From: Xiphydria camelus
Lineage: Eukaryota > Arthropoda > Insecta > Hymenoptera > Xiphydriidae
Direction: 5' to 3'
DNA length: 64,000 nucleotides
Assembly (NCBI GenBank): GCA_963678675.1
Contig: OY783191.1
Coordinates: forward strand, 10,227,995 to 10,291,994
Below, in pieces: positions 1 through 23,136 of this stretch (its first letter is position 1; every line of letters begins with the position of its first letter). The translations under genes and the position numbers were made by a program. The notes beneath the pieces are model-generated. The model ran no database searches and was not told the origin of the DNA. It worked only from the letters and a program-made list of their open reading frames with translations.

Positions 1-898
1 TTATAGACGCTTAACGAGATTTCCATTGGAGGGTTGTGTATTAAGTGATTCTTTTTTCCTAGACGTTCTTATAAAAATGTGAAATAAATAAGAGATTAGT
101 ACAGGCTTCACAGTGCGTCTCCTATTTCCCTCTATTCTCCTATTTTTTTAAGTTTTGCCCTTTTTTTCTTTATAATTCAATATTTTTCCTCTAAAACCAT
201 ATATTATTCAGCTTCTCAGTTGAGTTTATCTTTTCATCGTTTTATATTATGCGTACGTACTATAATCTCTACTTTATCTACCTGCATCAATATTTCGTAA
301 AATATGAAGGCCTAATTGAATTAATTTTTCTTACCGGAAACTAAATTGCCATTTCCTTAAATCAGATTTTAGTTACTTGACATGAGACATAAACTTTTAA
401 GTTATTATACAAAAACATCCTTCATTCGCTTAATAAGTGTTAGTGTTTCATTGTACATCTTAAAAATTGTTAATTTTTGAAAGTACTGCGCGTTTCTAAA
501 TTCTAGTAGACCTTATTTAATCAAAATTTCTCCCTTTTTTGCTTAAATTTTCTCTAAAATTAAATAAATAATGGCTGAGGAGCCTATTAGTAGTTTGATA
601 TGCGTAATTTTTCCTAGAAGAACGAATTAAGTCCATTTTTTTCAAAATTGAGTTAACATAAGATTATGTATGTCCAATCAGGCCTCTTTCATATAGAAGC
701 AACCAGAATTGCCTAAGTACAATCGTTAGTCAAAACAAAATAATGCACCTAAAGACATGTCCATTTTTTTTAGGGTTGTGCCCGGAATAATGACATAAGT
801 CCAATGTATTAGCATTGTGCCCGGAATAACGACTTAAATTCAACGTTACATGGCTTCTAGTAGTTCCTAGCGCTTGATATGTAACTTTATTATATTAA
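1..898. other. AT-rich intergenic DNA
   Basis: No exon, RNA gene or complete transposon is recognisable here. Near 776-830 there is a short repeated phrase (TGTGCCCGGAATAA, twice about 40 bases apart) that suggests old repeat debris. The last three bases form the TAA target site of the element that follows. Confidence 0.5.
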
Positions 899-1503
899 GG
901 GCCGGTTGTTCCATCTTGTAGATGGAACTTACCCTTTAGGGTACCCTGTTGCAGAAAACCCATAAATCCTTCTAAAATCCTTTAGGGAACTCATACAATT
1001 CCTTATGGAAATATGACGTGTATTTGAAACAGCAATTCCAGATATCCACCCATTGAAATCTGAGAAGGATAAATCGGAATATATTCGAGTCTATGTGCAT
1101 ATGTGTAAGAATAAATAAAATCTCATAAAGATGTACGCTGTTTCATTCATAATAACCAATTGGTAAATATGAACGCTATTGTATTGATAATTACAAATTG
1201 GATAATTTTCCATAGAATGGCATTCATTTTTATGGGATTTTATTTGTTTTGACACATATGCATAGGATCCAATAAATTTCGATTCATTTTTCTCAGACTT
1301 CGGTGGGTGGATATCTAGAATTGCTGTTTCAAATACACATCATGTTTCCCTAAGAAATGGTATAGGATTTCTAAAGGACTTTATATGGATATATGAATTT
1401 TTTCTCATGGGGTATAAACTGCTTACACACATGCCATTCTGATTAGCAGGTAAGCGGTTTACTTGGAGGGTAAGTTTTGTTTAGAAGATAAAGCAACTGG
1501 CCC
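899..1503. mobile_element. Harbinger-type MITE, 605 bp
   Basis: The element starts GGGCCGGTTG and ends CAACTGGCCC. It is flanked by TAA on both sides (896-898 and 1504-1506), matching the TWA target duplication of PIF/Harbinger elements. Both halves fold on each other: the phrase around 1020-1060 (TGTTTCAAATAC in reverse complement) returns near 1325, and the TATGTGTAAGAATAAAT segment near 1100 returns inverted near 1245. There is no transposase frame, so it is non-autonomous. Family assignment rests on TIR sequence and target-site size only. Confidence 0.75.
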
Positions 1504-1547
1504 TAAGGATGTTTAAAAAATCTTAACAAAAATTTTTGGTTGAGAAA

Positions 1548-1677
1548 CAATTGAGGAGCACAGTTCCAAAACTCATTTAGTCCATTCGCAGTTTGTCTTA
1601 TAATCGCTAAACTATTAGCAATTATAGGACAAACTGCGAATGGACTAAACGAGTTTTGGAACTGTGCTCCTCAATTG
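1548..1677. repeat. 130-bp hairpin
   Basis: CAATTGAGGAGCACAGTTCC at the left is answered by its exact reverse complement at the right. The arms of about 60 bases continue with only a few mismatches to a loop near 1610-1615. No TIR or target duplication of a known family is obvious. It may be a minimal foldback element or the trimmed centre of a larger one. A transcript would be a long hairpin. Confidence 0.85.
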
Positions 1678-4600
1678 TAGTTGAGCAGCACTTGCCGGAA
1701 TAACAATTTAATTGGAAAATTTCCTTAATTTTCTTGGACGAGCAAAACAAGTTCTTTCTTTTATCGCCACGACTAAATTCCTATTCTCTCTCTCTGAACC
1801 CCTATTAGTTTGCATAATGTCACATTTTATCTTTCATCTTTCGATCTTGTAGAATAGTGTGAACATAAAAACCTCAATATCTCAAAAACACGAATTATGG
1901 ACTTAAGTGATTCTTCTGGGAAGTCACAGATATGTATATGCTTCATAATGATTACATATTAACATTGCAAAGTTTTTTAACGACTCCCAAAATAGAAAAA
2001 TTACAGCATTTTGCTGGCATTTTGTCAGCAAACCAAAGCATATGATTATAGCATTATTGCGCTAATATACGTCCTCACGTACCGCGTGTTTTACTGTATA
2101 TGAATACAGCATGCGAGCCTGCTGGAAAACAAAACTATAAGTTACGATAAGAAAAGCATCCTATCATATCCTATGCGGTTTTTGGTTAACATATTCCAGA
2201 TACATTCGCCATACAACCTAATGAATCGACGCAACCGAAAATAAATAGCCAAATAGCAAATAAATTAACTGTTTATGTTCTAAACTAAGATTATCGAGGA
2301 AAGAAAAATCGAAAAAATAAGGTTCCGCTTCGGAATCGAGAGCGTAGGTATATTATCTTTTCATCTTGAGCGGTCACCCATCACGTTTGCTGTTTAACTA
2401 CGTTGATTTTGAATTGAATAGTTTCCTATTGTAGTCTATCTTTTTTTTCGACCAGGGGAATGCTATGTTTATTGTGCAATTATTCCAACATATAATTTCG
2501 ATAAAGAAATGCGCAATTATGGAAGCACGTTGTCTGCATGGTTATGCCTAGTTCTGAAAAATAGCATGTTTACAGCATATTTACAGAATATTTTACCATT
2601 CCAAACTTGAAAATTCGCCAGAACCGTTCTTCCACCTTCATCAAATAATGTTTGCTTATATAATATAATTATAAGGCGCACGCTTTATTATTTAGCACAT
2701 TGTCCCATAAAGGGCTCGGAGAATAAACTCTCTCTCATCTCCAAAAATATCATCTTCAGGGATACCTATGTCAAGAGAAAAATAGGCACGCGATAAAACT
2801 AGCGACTGTACGCGGGGGTCGCTATAAGAGTTCCCCACGATCAGTTTCACTCACGAGAAAATCGCTATCTATCGGTGAGGTTTCTCATGTGTTAAAATGC
2901 TAGAATTATGCTGCAAATATGTATGCTGTATATTGCTGTAGTTGATTGCTTGTTAAAAATTTGAAAACAAAATGCCGTATTATGAAAAGTACGTTACTGT
3001 TCATATTACAGCTACAGCAAGATGTTCGCATTACGATGTACACAACTTGCTAATGAAAATAGCTGTATTTTTTTACTACAATTATTGTATCATGATATGC
3101 CTGCAAAATTCAATCAAACGTTTGCATCCACCATTGGCTGAATTATGCTTCATTTTTATGCCGTAAATATGCTGTATATGATGCAGTTCATCTCTTGCTG
3201 GAAATTTGACGACAAAATGCCACGTTAAGGAACGCACGGTACCATTGATACCCTAATTGCAGGATAATGTCAGCATCATATGCCAGCATATTTGCTGTGT
3301 ATTCTGTGCTTCAATAATGAGGTTGTTATGCCGAAATAGAATGTCTACATGTTATGCTCTGCACGTCTGTCTATCTGGACTATTGTGCATTATTATCTCA
3401 GAGATTCAACCAAGCAAATACGATAAACGGAATTGTCTATTTAAAATATTTTGCCATTTTTCTTAATTTTTTTTTTGTAAAAAATTAAGTAAATTTCCGA
3501 CAAAAATGCGAATGCCTTGTTTCTTTCATTTATTCATAAAAGCGTTTATGGAAAAAAGTTTCAGGGTTCAAAAATGGGGTAATTGGTTCATTTTTTTAAA
3601 TTAAAATCAATTATCAATAAATACTGACCTCATATTTCTTCGTTAAATTTTAAAGCTACTAAGTTTCATCAAGATTCGAAGCAAACCCATTTAGGACAAT
3701 CTCTTCGTTGGTATAAGTAAATTCAAACGAACTTTTGTCCCCCGGATTTTTTGTCGCACTTTATCGTACGACTTTGACGGAAGAAATAGTTTTTAGCAGC
3801 ACCGATGTACATTGAAAGCGTAGTTTTCGTCGAATAATGGCGTATTTAGCGTAAGCTGTGACATAAGGTAGTAGGGGTGATATGTAAATTCCGATATCTA
3901 CAATACAGCAAAGAAAAATTTACGCGCATTCATTCCGGTAAATGCGAGACTGGTGGTATATCATCCGTCCCGAGTCTACCACGATATTTGCAGCAGGATA
4001 AAAAGAGATAAACGATACGCCTGCTTCTGTTATCCCGAATCGAGCCGAGCGAACGTTAGTACGGCTTCCTCGATGCCTATATGCAATTTATCTATAATAC
4101 AATACCTGCAATACCTATCTATGCAATACCTATCTATAATACAATACAGTTTTTTCGAAATAAGATCCGTTTTTTACACCAAAGATAAAATGTAGAAAGG
4201 AAGAGAGATGCAGCAAATAAAATTCAATACGAAATAAATTTAGAATGAGTTATTCACTTAATACCATTATATAGTTAGATATTGAGGATATGCAATTCAT
4301 TTTTTAAATGAAAGATGTGCCTTCTTTTAATTACGGTGCAATAAGGTTTTCCGATTCTCAGTTTTTACCAGATACTCTGTCATCAAATCCTATATACGTT
4401 ATCGTTGTTGTAACTATCTCTATGCAGAAAAATACGAAAAGTAAACATTTTCTCGATCTATATATAAAAAAAAAGATTCAATCTTAGGAGAATTCGAACT
4501 TCGTGTAATAATCGTTATTCGGTGGGTTTTAACAATTGAAGCATTTCTGTGTTCCTCCTCATTGCGCTCTCCAAACGTGTCAGAGTTTCTAAAATACGAA

Positions 4601-5019
4601 TTCATACAGCTTCTTTCCGAGGAAGAAAAACGGAAAAACCTATAAACACCCTGACTGCATACCGCCCACATAGTAGAGGGAAGACACCTATTTTTTTCCT
4701 CATCATTTACACTTGTATGTGTATTATTGATTCGTGGTGTACAAGCAATACATTTTTGAGGCTTCACTGCCCCTCTTGAGGGAGTTCGCATTGAACGTGC
4801 GATCCCCCTACTCTATCTCACCCTGTACAGGTGTAAAGAAAAAAGAAAAGAGAAGAAAGAAGCGACGGAGTTTGTGGAGCTGCCTGAGCAGGAGATCCAA
4901 ACGTTGTTCTCAACTAGCTCGTGATTAAATTACCATTAGTCAAACCTCAGTGTGGTGCCTCGATTCACTTCGAATTAGCAACAACGAATTTTCCCATTCG
5001 ATTCCTTGAGCAACCGGCA
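1678..5019. other. Sequence upstream of the homeobox gene
   Basis: About 3.3 kb with no supported exon. It contains degenerate A/T-rich repeat units (2899-3240) and small direct repeats of CAATACCTATCTAT type near 4090-4145. The last few hundred bases (about 4500-5019) are less AT-rich and should hold the promoter and 5' UTR of the gene at 5020. No TATA box could be picked with confidence. Confidence 0.4.
2899..3240 (+). repeat. Diverged tandem duplication, unit about 240 bp
   Basis: The stretch from GAATTATGCTGCAAATATG (about 2905) through AACAAAATGCCGTATTA is repeated in diverged form from GAATTATGCTTCATTTTTAT (about 3140) through GACAAAATGCCACGTTA. Related motifs (GCATGTTTACAGCATATTTAC near 2565) lie further upstream. 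Alignment by eye only. Confidence 0.45.
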
Positions 5020-8000
5020 ATGAATCTGAAGGAAGATTGCGAGAATGGAAAGGAGAATGGTACGCCGTTGTTCTTAGTCGGTGCGCCGCGCGATCCACTA
5101 GTCGCTACCAGTACTATCATGCAGTCCAGTGGTACGACGGATGATATCAATTCCAACGGCGATCTGCAGTCGACTACTTTGGCGGGTCTGATGGCAGTGC
5201 AATCATCGTCGGTTTGCTTTCCGGCAAAATTCAGTAAGTAGACACGCCACCCTAGACTTTGGTTTGATTTAATTAACAGTCCCTCTCTTCCTTTCACCCT
5301 CCGTTTGCGAGCGCACGATGGTTTAGAGCTCAATTAAATTATTGCTAAATGCATTAAGCAGGCCATAAGCTCGTTTTTAATAATAGAGTTAGCGGTAAGT
5401 AGTTTAACCATCCGTTATGATGCAATTTAAGTTCAGAACCAGAGATGAACTAGCGAGAGTAACTAGAGAGATGATTATACGTGTTGCTCATAGCTCCTGC
5501 AATTGTTGATTTTATAAAGTAGTGACATTAAATTTAATCTTCTGACAATTGTCTGTCTGGGAAACGATCAAGACTCTAATTAAATTTATTGCATGGTTAG
5601 TAGTGTTTTTGATATAATTTGTGCATTGTATTGGATAGTGTGCTATGTTCCTTTTTATTCTATTCATGATTCATAACTATCGCACACTGATAATTATCTA
5701 AGGCTAGATTACTTTACTTTCGGATAAACTTTATTTTTTCCTTTATAAGTATCCTTCATGAACACTCAAACGTTATGTCCTTAAACATTTTATTTACATC
5801 TATTAAAAATGCTCGCCAAAGAATAATATAAAATGATACGATTAGTTAAAAAATACTATTGTATCGATTAGATGGAGTTTATTACGCTCAATAGTACTTT
5901 TAAATGCTCTCTATTACTATTTCGTTACGTTTTCTACAGAAGATTTTCGGTAGATTCTTTAGAGGCGATGTGGAAGCGGAAGAAGTCGAATAATATTATA
6001 CTACTATTCTCACCTGATACTTATTTTTACAATTTTCATTTTTCTCGGCATATTTCTACTCAATATTCTTACTTTTCACCGTACCTTTACTTCTTTTTAT
6101 TCCGTGATAACCTCATTCTCGCATCGTATTTTCAACTTTTTGTTTACATCGATTTCGCGAGTAGACGAATTCAAGCCCCATATTTCTTTTATATCCTGAT
6201 CTCTTATTGGTCGAGAACGTGCCTCGGCCGAAGGACTCATCGAGAGGCGCGCTGTAACGAGCACTCCAAAAAGATTAGCCACAATTCACTTATTATTGAT
6301 TTTTTATTTTTCACTCTTCAAGAAGAATATCAATTAGGATGTAACATTGTATATGAAGGATCCGATTGAAACCTAGATTGGAGACAAATAAATCGGGACA
6401 ATTGTCCCTTAAGTTTGATTTTAATTTCGGAAATTTCCGACTATTTTCTAATCGTTTTTCGAATTAGAATAAATTGTTCCAGACAAAAAAGTGCAGGTCA
6501 TAATAAAAATAATTTTAAAGATATTTAACAGTATGTTCTATTAAATTTCACATAAATTATTATTACCTACCAGAATCACAAAACGTTCCAATTTTTATAT
6601 TTATATTTAATAGAAATTCATTCGCATTAAATTTTGCCTGCTCAGGTGTAGGTATTTGCGCTTGTTTTTATCCATATACCGATTCTGATTCCCATTATAT
6701 TAGTTTTATTCAATGAAGTACGATAATCCGATTGAGACTGAATTGGAATAATCATATTAAAGCTGATATACCCTACATGCGCTTCATAGCGATTAGTATT
6801 TTCCAATTAAATCCCATTTCAAATAAGAGTTTGAATTTTTCAATACAAACTGATCGATATTTCTCACGTATAAAATAGGCTCAAGTAGGAAAACTACCAG
6901 GGCAAAAATTGGATTTAAACCATTTGAAGCAGTAAATAGGTTTTAATTGAATTTAATCCGTTCCTTTAAGTAGGGTATATATATCATTATTAAAAAGAGG
7001 AGAAAACAACGTAGCCAACCTACTTTTAGCGCGATTACCATATTTCATTATCAAATCATCAGATCCCAAAAGTTAAAAAAGAGCTGTACAGAACACATTC
7101 AGTTAACCCTGCGTTAGTGCTCTAGGGTATGTATACCATACCCCACGAACTCCGTTTAGTACCATAGAATCAAAAGTAGATGAACTAGCACTAATGTTTA
7201 ACGTTTTAATGTATAACTTTTCCAGTACAACGTTTCATTTATTTGAATCATAAATAAGTAGAGAACCATGATTGATCGTGGAAATTATCGAATTTCAAAA
7301 TTTTTGATATCCTGCGTGAATTTGAGTTTTGGGTATGACATACCCTGGAACACCTCTCGCGTGAGAATTTCTCTGTGCACACCAACGCAGGGTTAAACAC
7401 AGTCTCAACATTCTTTTATATTGTATGACAGAATGATAAAACCTACCGGAAATAAGCTTCAAGTATTCTGCCCCAATTTCAAAAGATGAACCTTCCAGTT
7501 TCGCGTGTAATAATTTCAATAATTTCGTACTCGTTGTAGCGTACGACTTTTCGCCGAACTCGGGGAACGAAGACAGACAAGTCATCGGCGTTGGTAAAAG
7601 AAAACAACGCAGATACCGTACTACGTTCACCAACTTTCAATTAGAAGAATTGGAAAGGGCCTTCCAGAAAACCCACTACCCAGATGTTTTCTTTAGAGAG
7701 GAGCTCGCTCTTCGAATCCAACTGACCGAAGCAAGAGTTCAGGTAATGCGACGATAATGATCACTCTCGTCCAATGCGAAATCTGTGGTAATTTTCCTAA
7801 CAAATAGCCAGACAACGCGAACGCAGCAAAATGGCGTTGACGACCTTTGCTATCTGGGCTGTTCTGACGAGGAAAAACTTCTTCCCTTTGGTTTGAAAAA
7901 GTGCGAAATCTAATACATTTAACGAGACTTTTGACGATTTAAATGTTGTTGTCATACTCTGGAACAAAATTCCGAATTGTCGGATAAGTACTGGATAAGG

Positions 8001-8917
8001 TCTTATAAGCCACTGTACTAAAAATAAGTATGGTTCTATACGGTTCTAATACCTATTCTGTCGTATCGGATTAAACTCGCATTGCGAATCCATCCAAATA
8101 CGTGTTTAAGTTGGATACGACGCAATACGTATTCAAGCTGTAAAAAACCATATTTATTTTCAATACGGTGACTTATATGGCCTTATCTAGATCTTATTCG
8201 ACAATTCGTTAAACTGCAATTTTTACAGAGAATATCTCACGTGACACTTACATCTAGATAGTAGAGTGACTCACTTTTCCTGGTAAATAAGTATGTAGTC
8301 GCACAGCCAATTAATGATCACGGCATAGCGCTGTGCTGTCGTAACCACAATAATCGAGCAGCAAAACGAATAGGCAATAAATTGCAGGTGAAAAGAGTGA
8401 AACATTTTGCTTCTAATCTTTTAATCGATCGATTAGAATTAGGGGCTGCCATTTTGCTGCTTCTGCGTTGATGCTGAAAAAAGATGACTATAATTTATTT
8501 TTAATAAATCTGCTTTGCGTTCGGATTATATTCCGTACTGATGCAGCTTTCGCTAGCTGAGTAGTTATCAGCGTTTAGTAATACAACAATTTTACATTTT
8601 ATCTGATTATTTAGAAATTTTACTTCCGAGCTATAGGCCCATACAAATGGCATACCCTAAGAGATAATTCGCTTATTATAATCAATCTCATTATGGGATC
8701 AGTATAGAATTTTCATTATGCAAAAAGGGAGTTCATTTGGTAGCTCCGTCTTTTTTCGCTTCTCGTTTTATCATTTATCTTTGGCTCAATGGTGTACACT
8801 TTTCGATAGGTTTGGTTCCAGAATAGGAGAGCAAAGTGGCGCAAACAAGAAAAACAATGCAAAGTTGTGGCTCACCTAACTCCTCATCTTCCACCTGCAG
8901 AATGTCCCGAAGCGCAG

Positions 8918-8967
<50 letters not shown>

Positions 8968-9169
8968 ACAACAAGATCATTTGTTACTTGAATCGCCAAT
9001 AGGCAGTCCACCACCAATTTACCTCGGTATGGAATGGGCGGGATTCTCCCCGTACAGTAATGCAACTGCCTCGCCTTTAATCATAAATAGTGTAAATAAA
9101 CCACTTGAAGCAGAAGATAATCCACTGTTAGATCCAGATTTATTACAACTGAAAGTACCTCGTTCTTAA
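5020..9169 (+). CDS. Pph13: Paired-class homeodomain transcription factor, Pph13-like (3 coding exons)
   Basis: Exons 5020-5233, 7540-7742 and 8810-9169 join in phase to a 258-residue protein; donors are GTAAGT and GTAATG, acceptors TGTAG and GATAG. The homeodomain occupies about residues 94-153 and is split exactly between Gln139 and Val140. It has paired-class marks: RRYRTTF start, [15 protein letters not shown], then [13 protein letters not shown], with Gln at homeodomain position 50 and Asn at 51. A run of 20 Gln (175-194) and a short Pro/Ser-rich tail follow. I see no C-terminal OAR motif. The start is the first ATG after an in-frame stop at 4915-4917. The [11 protein letters not shown] signature is closer to Drosophila Pph13 than to aristaless/Arx, whose equivalent is YPDVFTREELAMKI. 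Pph13 regulates phototransduction genes in photoreceptors, in the nucleus. An unlabelled aristaless-like paralogue is the alternative. Confidence 0.85.
5234..7539 (+). other. Intron 1 of the homeobox gene (2.3 kb)
   Basis: It starts GTAAGT at 5234 and ends TAG at 7537-7539, interrupting a codon after its first base; the next exon restores the frame (A + CG). It is AT-rich, contains one TTAA-flanked MITE (7107-7392) and no recognisable coding sequence. A 165-codon open frame at 5872-6369 is rich in Phe/Tyr/Ser and resembles nothing known to me. Confidence 0.8.
7107..7392. mobile_element. TTAA-flanked MITE, 286 bp
   Basis: Terminal inverted repeats CCCTGCGTTAGTG and its partner (CACCAACGCAGGG at the right) lie between TTAA copies at 7103-7106 and 7393-7396. 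An inner pair, AGGGTATG near 7133 and CATACCCT near 7340, is also inverted. TTAA targeting suggests a piggyBac-type mobiliser. It sits in intron 1, about 150 bp before the acceptor. Confidence 0.75.
7743..8809 (+). other. Intron 2 of the homeobox gene (1.07 kb)
   Basis: This GT-AG intron lies between homeodomain codons for Gln and Val, in phase 0. An intron at this position within the third helix is familiar in paired-class genes. It carries one MITE (7975-8206). No other exon is recognisable. Confidence 0.85.
7975..8206. mobile_element. MITE in intron 2, 232 bp
   Basis: AATTGTCGGATAAGTACTGG at the left is mirrored by a right end that in reverse complement begins AATTGTCGAATAAGA. The pairing continues inward through ATAAGGTCTTATAAGCCACTGTA and its mirror near 8165. 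There are no coding frames. Family unknown. Confidence 0.75.
8915..8974 (+). repeat. CAG/CAA repeat encoding 20 Gln
   Basis: Twenty consecutive Gln codons lie within exon 3 of the homeobox gene, mostly CAG in the first part and CAA in the second. The codon mixture argues for an older, partly stabilised tract. Length polymorphism would be expected. Confidence 0.97.
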
Positions 9170-9446
9170 TGGAATAACTCTATCGCCTTTTACTGACTAG
9201 TGGTAATTCTTCGTCTAGATGGAAAATTGTAGTGGAAAATTAAAATATAAAAAAATCTAATTTATTATTACAATTGTTATATTCATATAACAATTGGCGT
9301 TTAATAATTTAGGAGTTAAATGTTAGACAAAATATGTCGAATTTAATATGGACAATATGAAGCTGCAGAAGGAAATTTTGCAAGCAAGTAAGAAAGCCTT
9401 TGTCTACAGTTCACATATTGTCTTTGTTTTTTAATATGTAACCGCA

Positions 9447-9452
9447 AATAAA
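9447..9452 (+). terminator. Candidate poly(A) signal of the homeobox gene
   Basis: AATAAA lies 278 bases after the stop codon, the first clean copy of the canonical hexamer noticed in the 3' flank. The region around it is A/T-rich, so chance occurrence is possible. Confidence 0.35.
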
Positions 9453-9810
9453 GATGCAAACAGATCAATGTATTTGCATTTATCCAATTTGAGATGGGGT
9501 ACTTACTGTAGATATGTAATATTAATATAATGTACAATGCTCCAAAGTGCAAGAGAAACAATTACCAATTTGTGTAGTACAATTATATTTTGGCGAGATC
9601 TGACCCAGCGAAACGTCCTGTAGCAAAGGAACCAAATTTAGTTTCACCGCGCGTCTAGTCATAATCCAGTAAGAATTCAATCATAAACGAATCTTTCCCA
9701 AAGATGCTAATTCTGTGACATTATATTCTGTTTATTATGCCCATGGAAAGTTACTCTAGATAATCAATAATATAATGTGTAAAACCATGGCTGCTCAAGT
9801 CTTGCTTATC

Positions 9811-10189
9811 CAGGGTGTCTTTAGCGCGACTAGGGATAATACATTTCTATGATATCTCCATGATTTCCAGGCGAGATCTCTGTATCTACTTTTCCATGAT
9901 TGTACCTACGATTTTTTAAGTGTGTATGCAGAACTTTCTGTTCAAATAAAAATAAATTTTTGTTTCAATAATACCAGGAGCAATTCTCACTGTTCCCTGT
10001 CATTGATCTCATTCGCGGGCACTAACGCGAAGCTTATCGATCGCATTTTTAACATATCCGCCATCTAAAGATTATGTGAATGTTATTATAATTATTTTTT
10101 CCATAGTTTCATAATTTTTTTTTATATCTTAAATAAAGTATATGATATTCCCATGATCTCCATGATTTCCATGATCGCTAGACACCCTG
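9811..10189. mobile_element. MITE between the two convergent genes, 379 bp
   Basis: The ends are CAGGGTGTCTTTAGCG and, in reverse complement, CAGGGTGTCTAGCG. Short motifs such as CTCCATGATTTCCA occur near both ends. No coding frame was found. The remaining intergenic DNA between 9170 and 11300 shows nothing else except the TTAA element below. Confidence 0.65.
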
Positions 10190-10334
10190 CTATCGAGGAT
10201 TCGAAAAATACAAGATATTACCAATTAGCTCTCTCATAAAATAGTAACGTCATCTTTATTCGGTGTGTGTATATATTACATTTTATATAATTAGTTATTT
10301 AAGATATTCGATCGATTGATTAAGGAGCAATTAA

Positions 10335-11068
10335 GGTATTTCAATGGTGACAGTCGTATTCAAATTTTTTGCTTCAGGACTTAGTACAACTGATCACAAA
10401 CTGTATTACGCACGAACGAAACTTTTGAGTAACTCTGTACTCTGAGCTCCTTGCTACACAGAGACCTCCTGTGTACAAATGTACCTCACACATATACACT
10501 GCCTGGCCCGTTAATCGTGGCAACAGTGCTTCTCTCTCCTTAGAATACCGCTATGTGCCTGCCACTACGTGCCGTAGTGGGGGCTGCCGCGACATGCCAC
10601 TGGCTATCCCCTCTCCGGTAGCAAAAGTACTACTGAGTCCCATAGTTACAGGAGAGGGCTAAATCAGCTGTGCGCACTGTTGCCACATCGCCGTTACTCG
10701 TCCCCACGACTTTGCAGTTTCAAGAAAAATCTCAGTTTTTAAGTTATAATTTCTCTGAAACTATATGGCTCAGCACTTCCAGTTTTTGTGAACATAATCC
10801 TACAATATCATTTTATTCGCCGCTAGTTTTTCTTTAACATTGTAAGATTGGTTCTGTAGTTATAGCTCAAAACGTCACTGAGGTACCGTCTTTCTACATG
10901 TTAGCCATTGAAAGTCAGTGTAGAAAATGCTACTTTGAATTAACATTTTCTTTTAAACTACATGGCTCAGGCTTTTGAAATTTTGGGAATCGATGGGTAA
11001 TATTTCAGTCTTTTGATTGGCAAAATTTCATGAGATTCGTAAGAAAAACGCAAAACCATGGAAATACC
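10335..11068 (+). mobile_element. TTAA-flanked element, copy A (734 bp)
   Basis: It lies between TTAA copies at 10331-10334 and 11069-11072, with short imperfect terminal repeats (GGTATTTCAATGG at left, CCATGGAAATACC at right). It is almost identical along its whole length to 38819-39554. It has no transposase frame; the longest frame (10471-10662) is unlike any family I know. The TTAA site suggests mobilisation by a piggyBac-type transposase. Its right end is about 230 bp from the cullin stop codon, so it lies inside or beside that gene's 3' UTR. Confidence 0.85.
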
Positions 11069-11300
11069 TTAAGCGACCTAAGATGCTCCCGAAGACATTT
11101 CCAAATCGTTTGAATCCAGAAACGTGCCGGCAGGAAAGCTTCTCCTTATATTTTGTTGCAACACTCTGCCCTTCCCAACGGTCGTAATGAGATTGCACGA
11201 TAAAAGAGAGTGAGAGCAATACGTCATCGACCGAAGTGTATCGAGTGGAAGATTGAGGAGCATCTCGAACAAATAAATTAATAGCTCAGATTTTGGCGGG

Positions 11301-23136
<11,836 letters not shown>

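Noticed and set aside
4420..4791. 123-codon minus-strand frame
   Set aside because: Low-complexity sequence just upstream of the homeobox gene with no recognisable domain and no splice support.
4921..5019. Upstream start of the homeobox protein at 4921
   Set aside because: The codon at 4921 is GTG, not ATG, and an in-frame TAG lies two codons before it. The first in-frame ATG is at 5020.
5872..6369. 165-codon open frame in intron 1 of the homeobox gene
   Set aside because: Its composition is dominated by Phe, Tyr, Ser and Leu as expected from AT-rich DNA. It matches no family and lies wholly within a well-supported intron.
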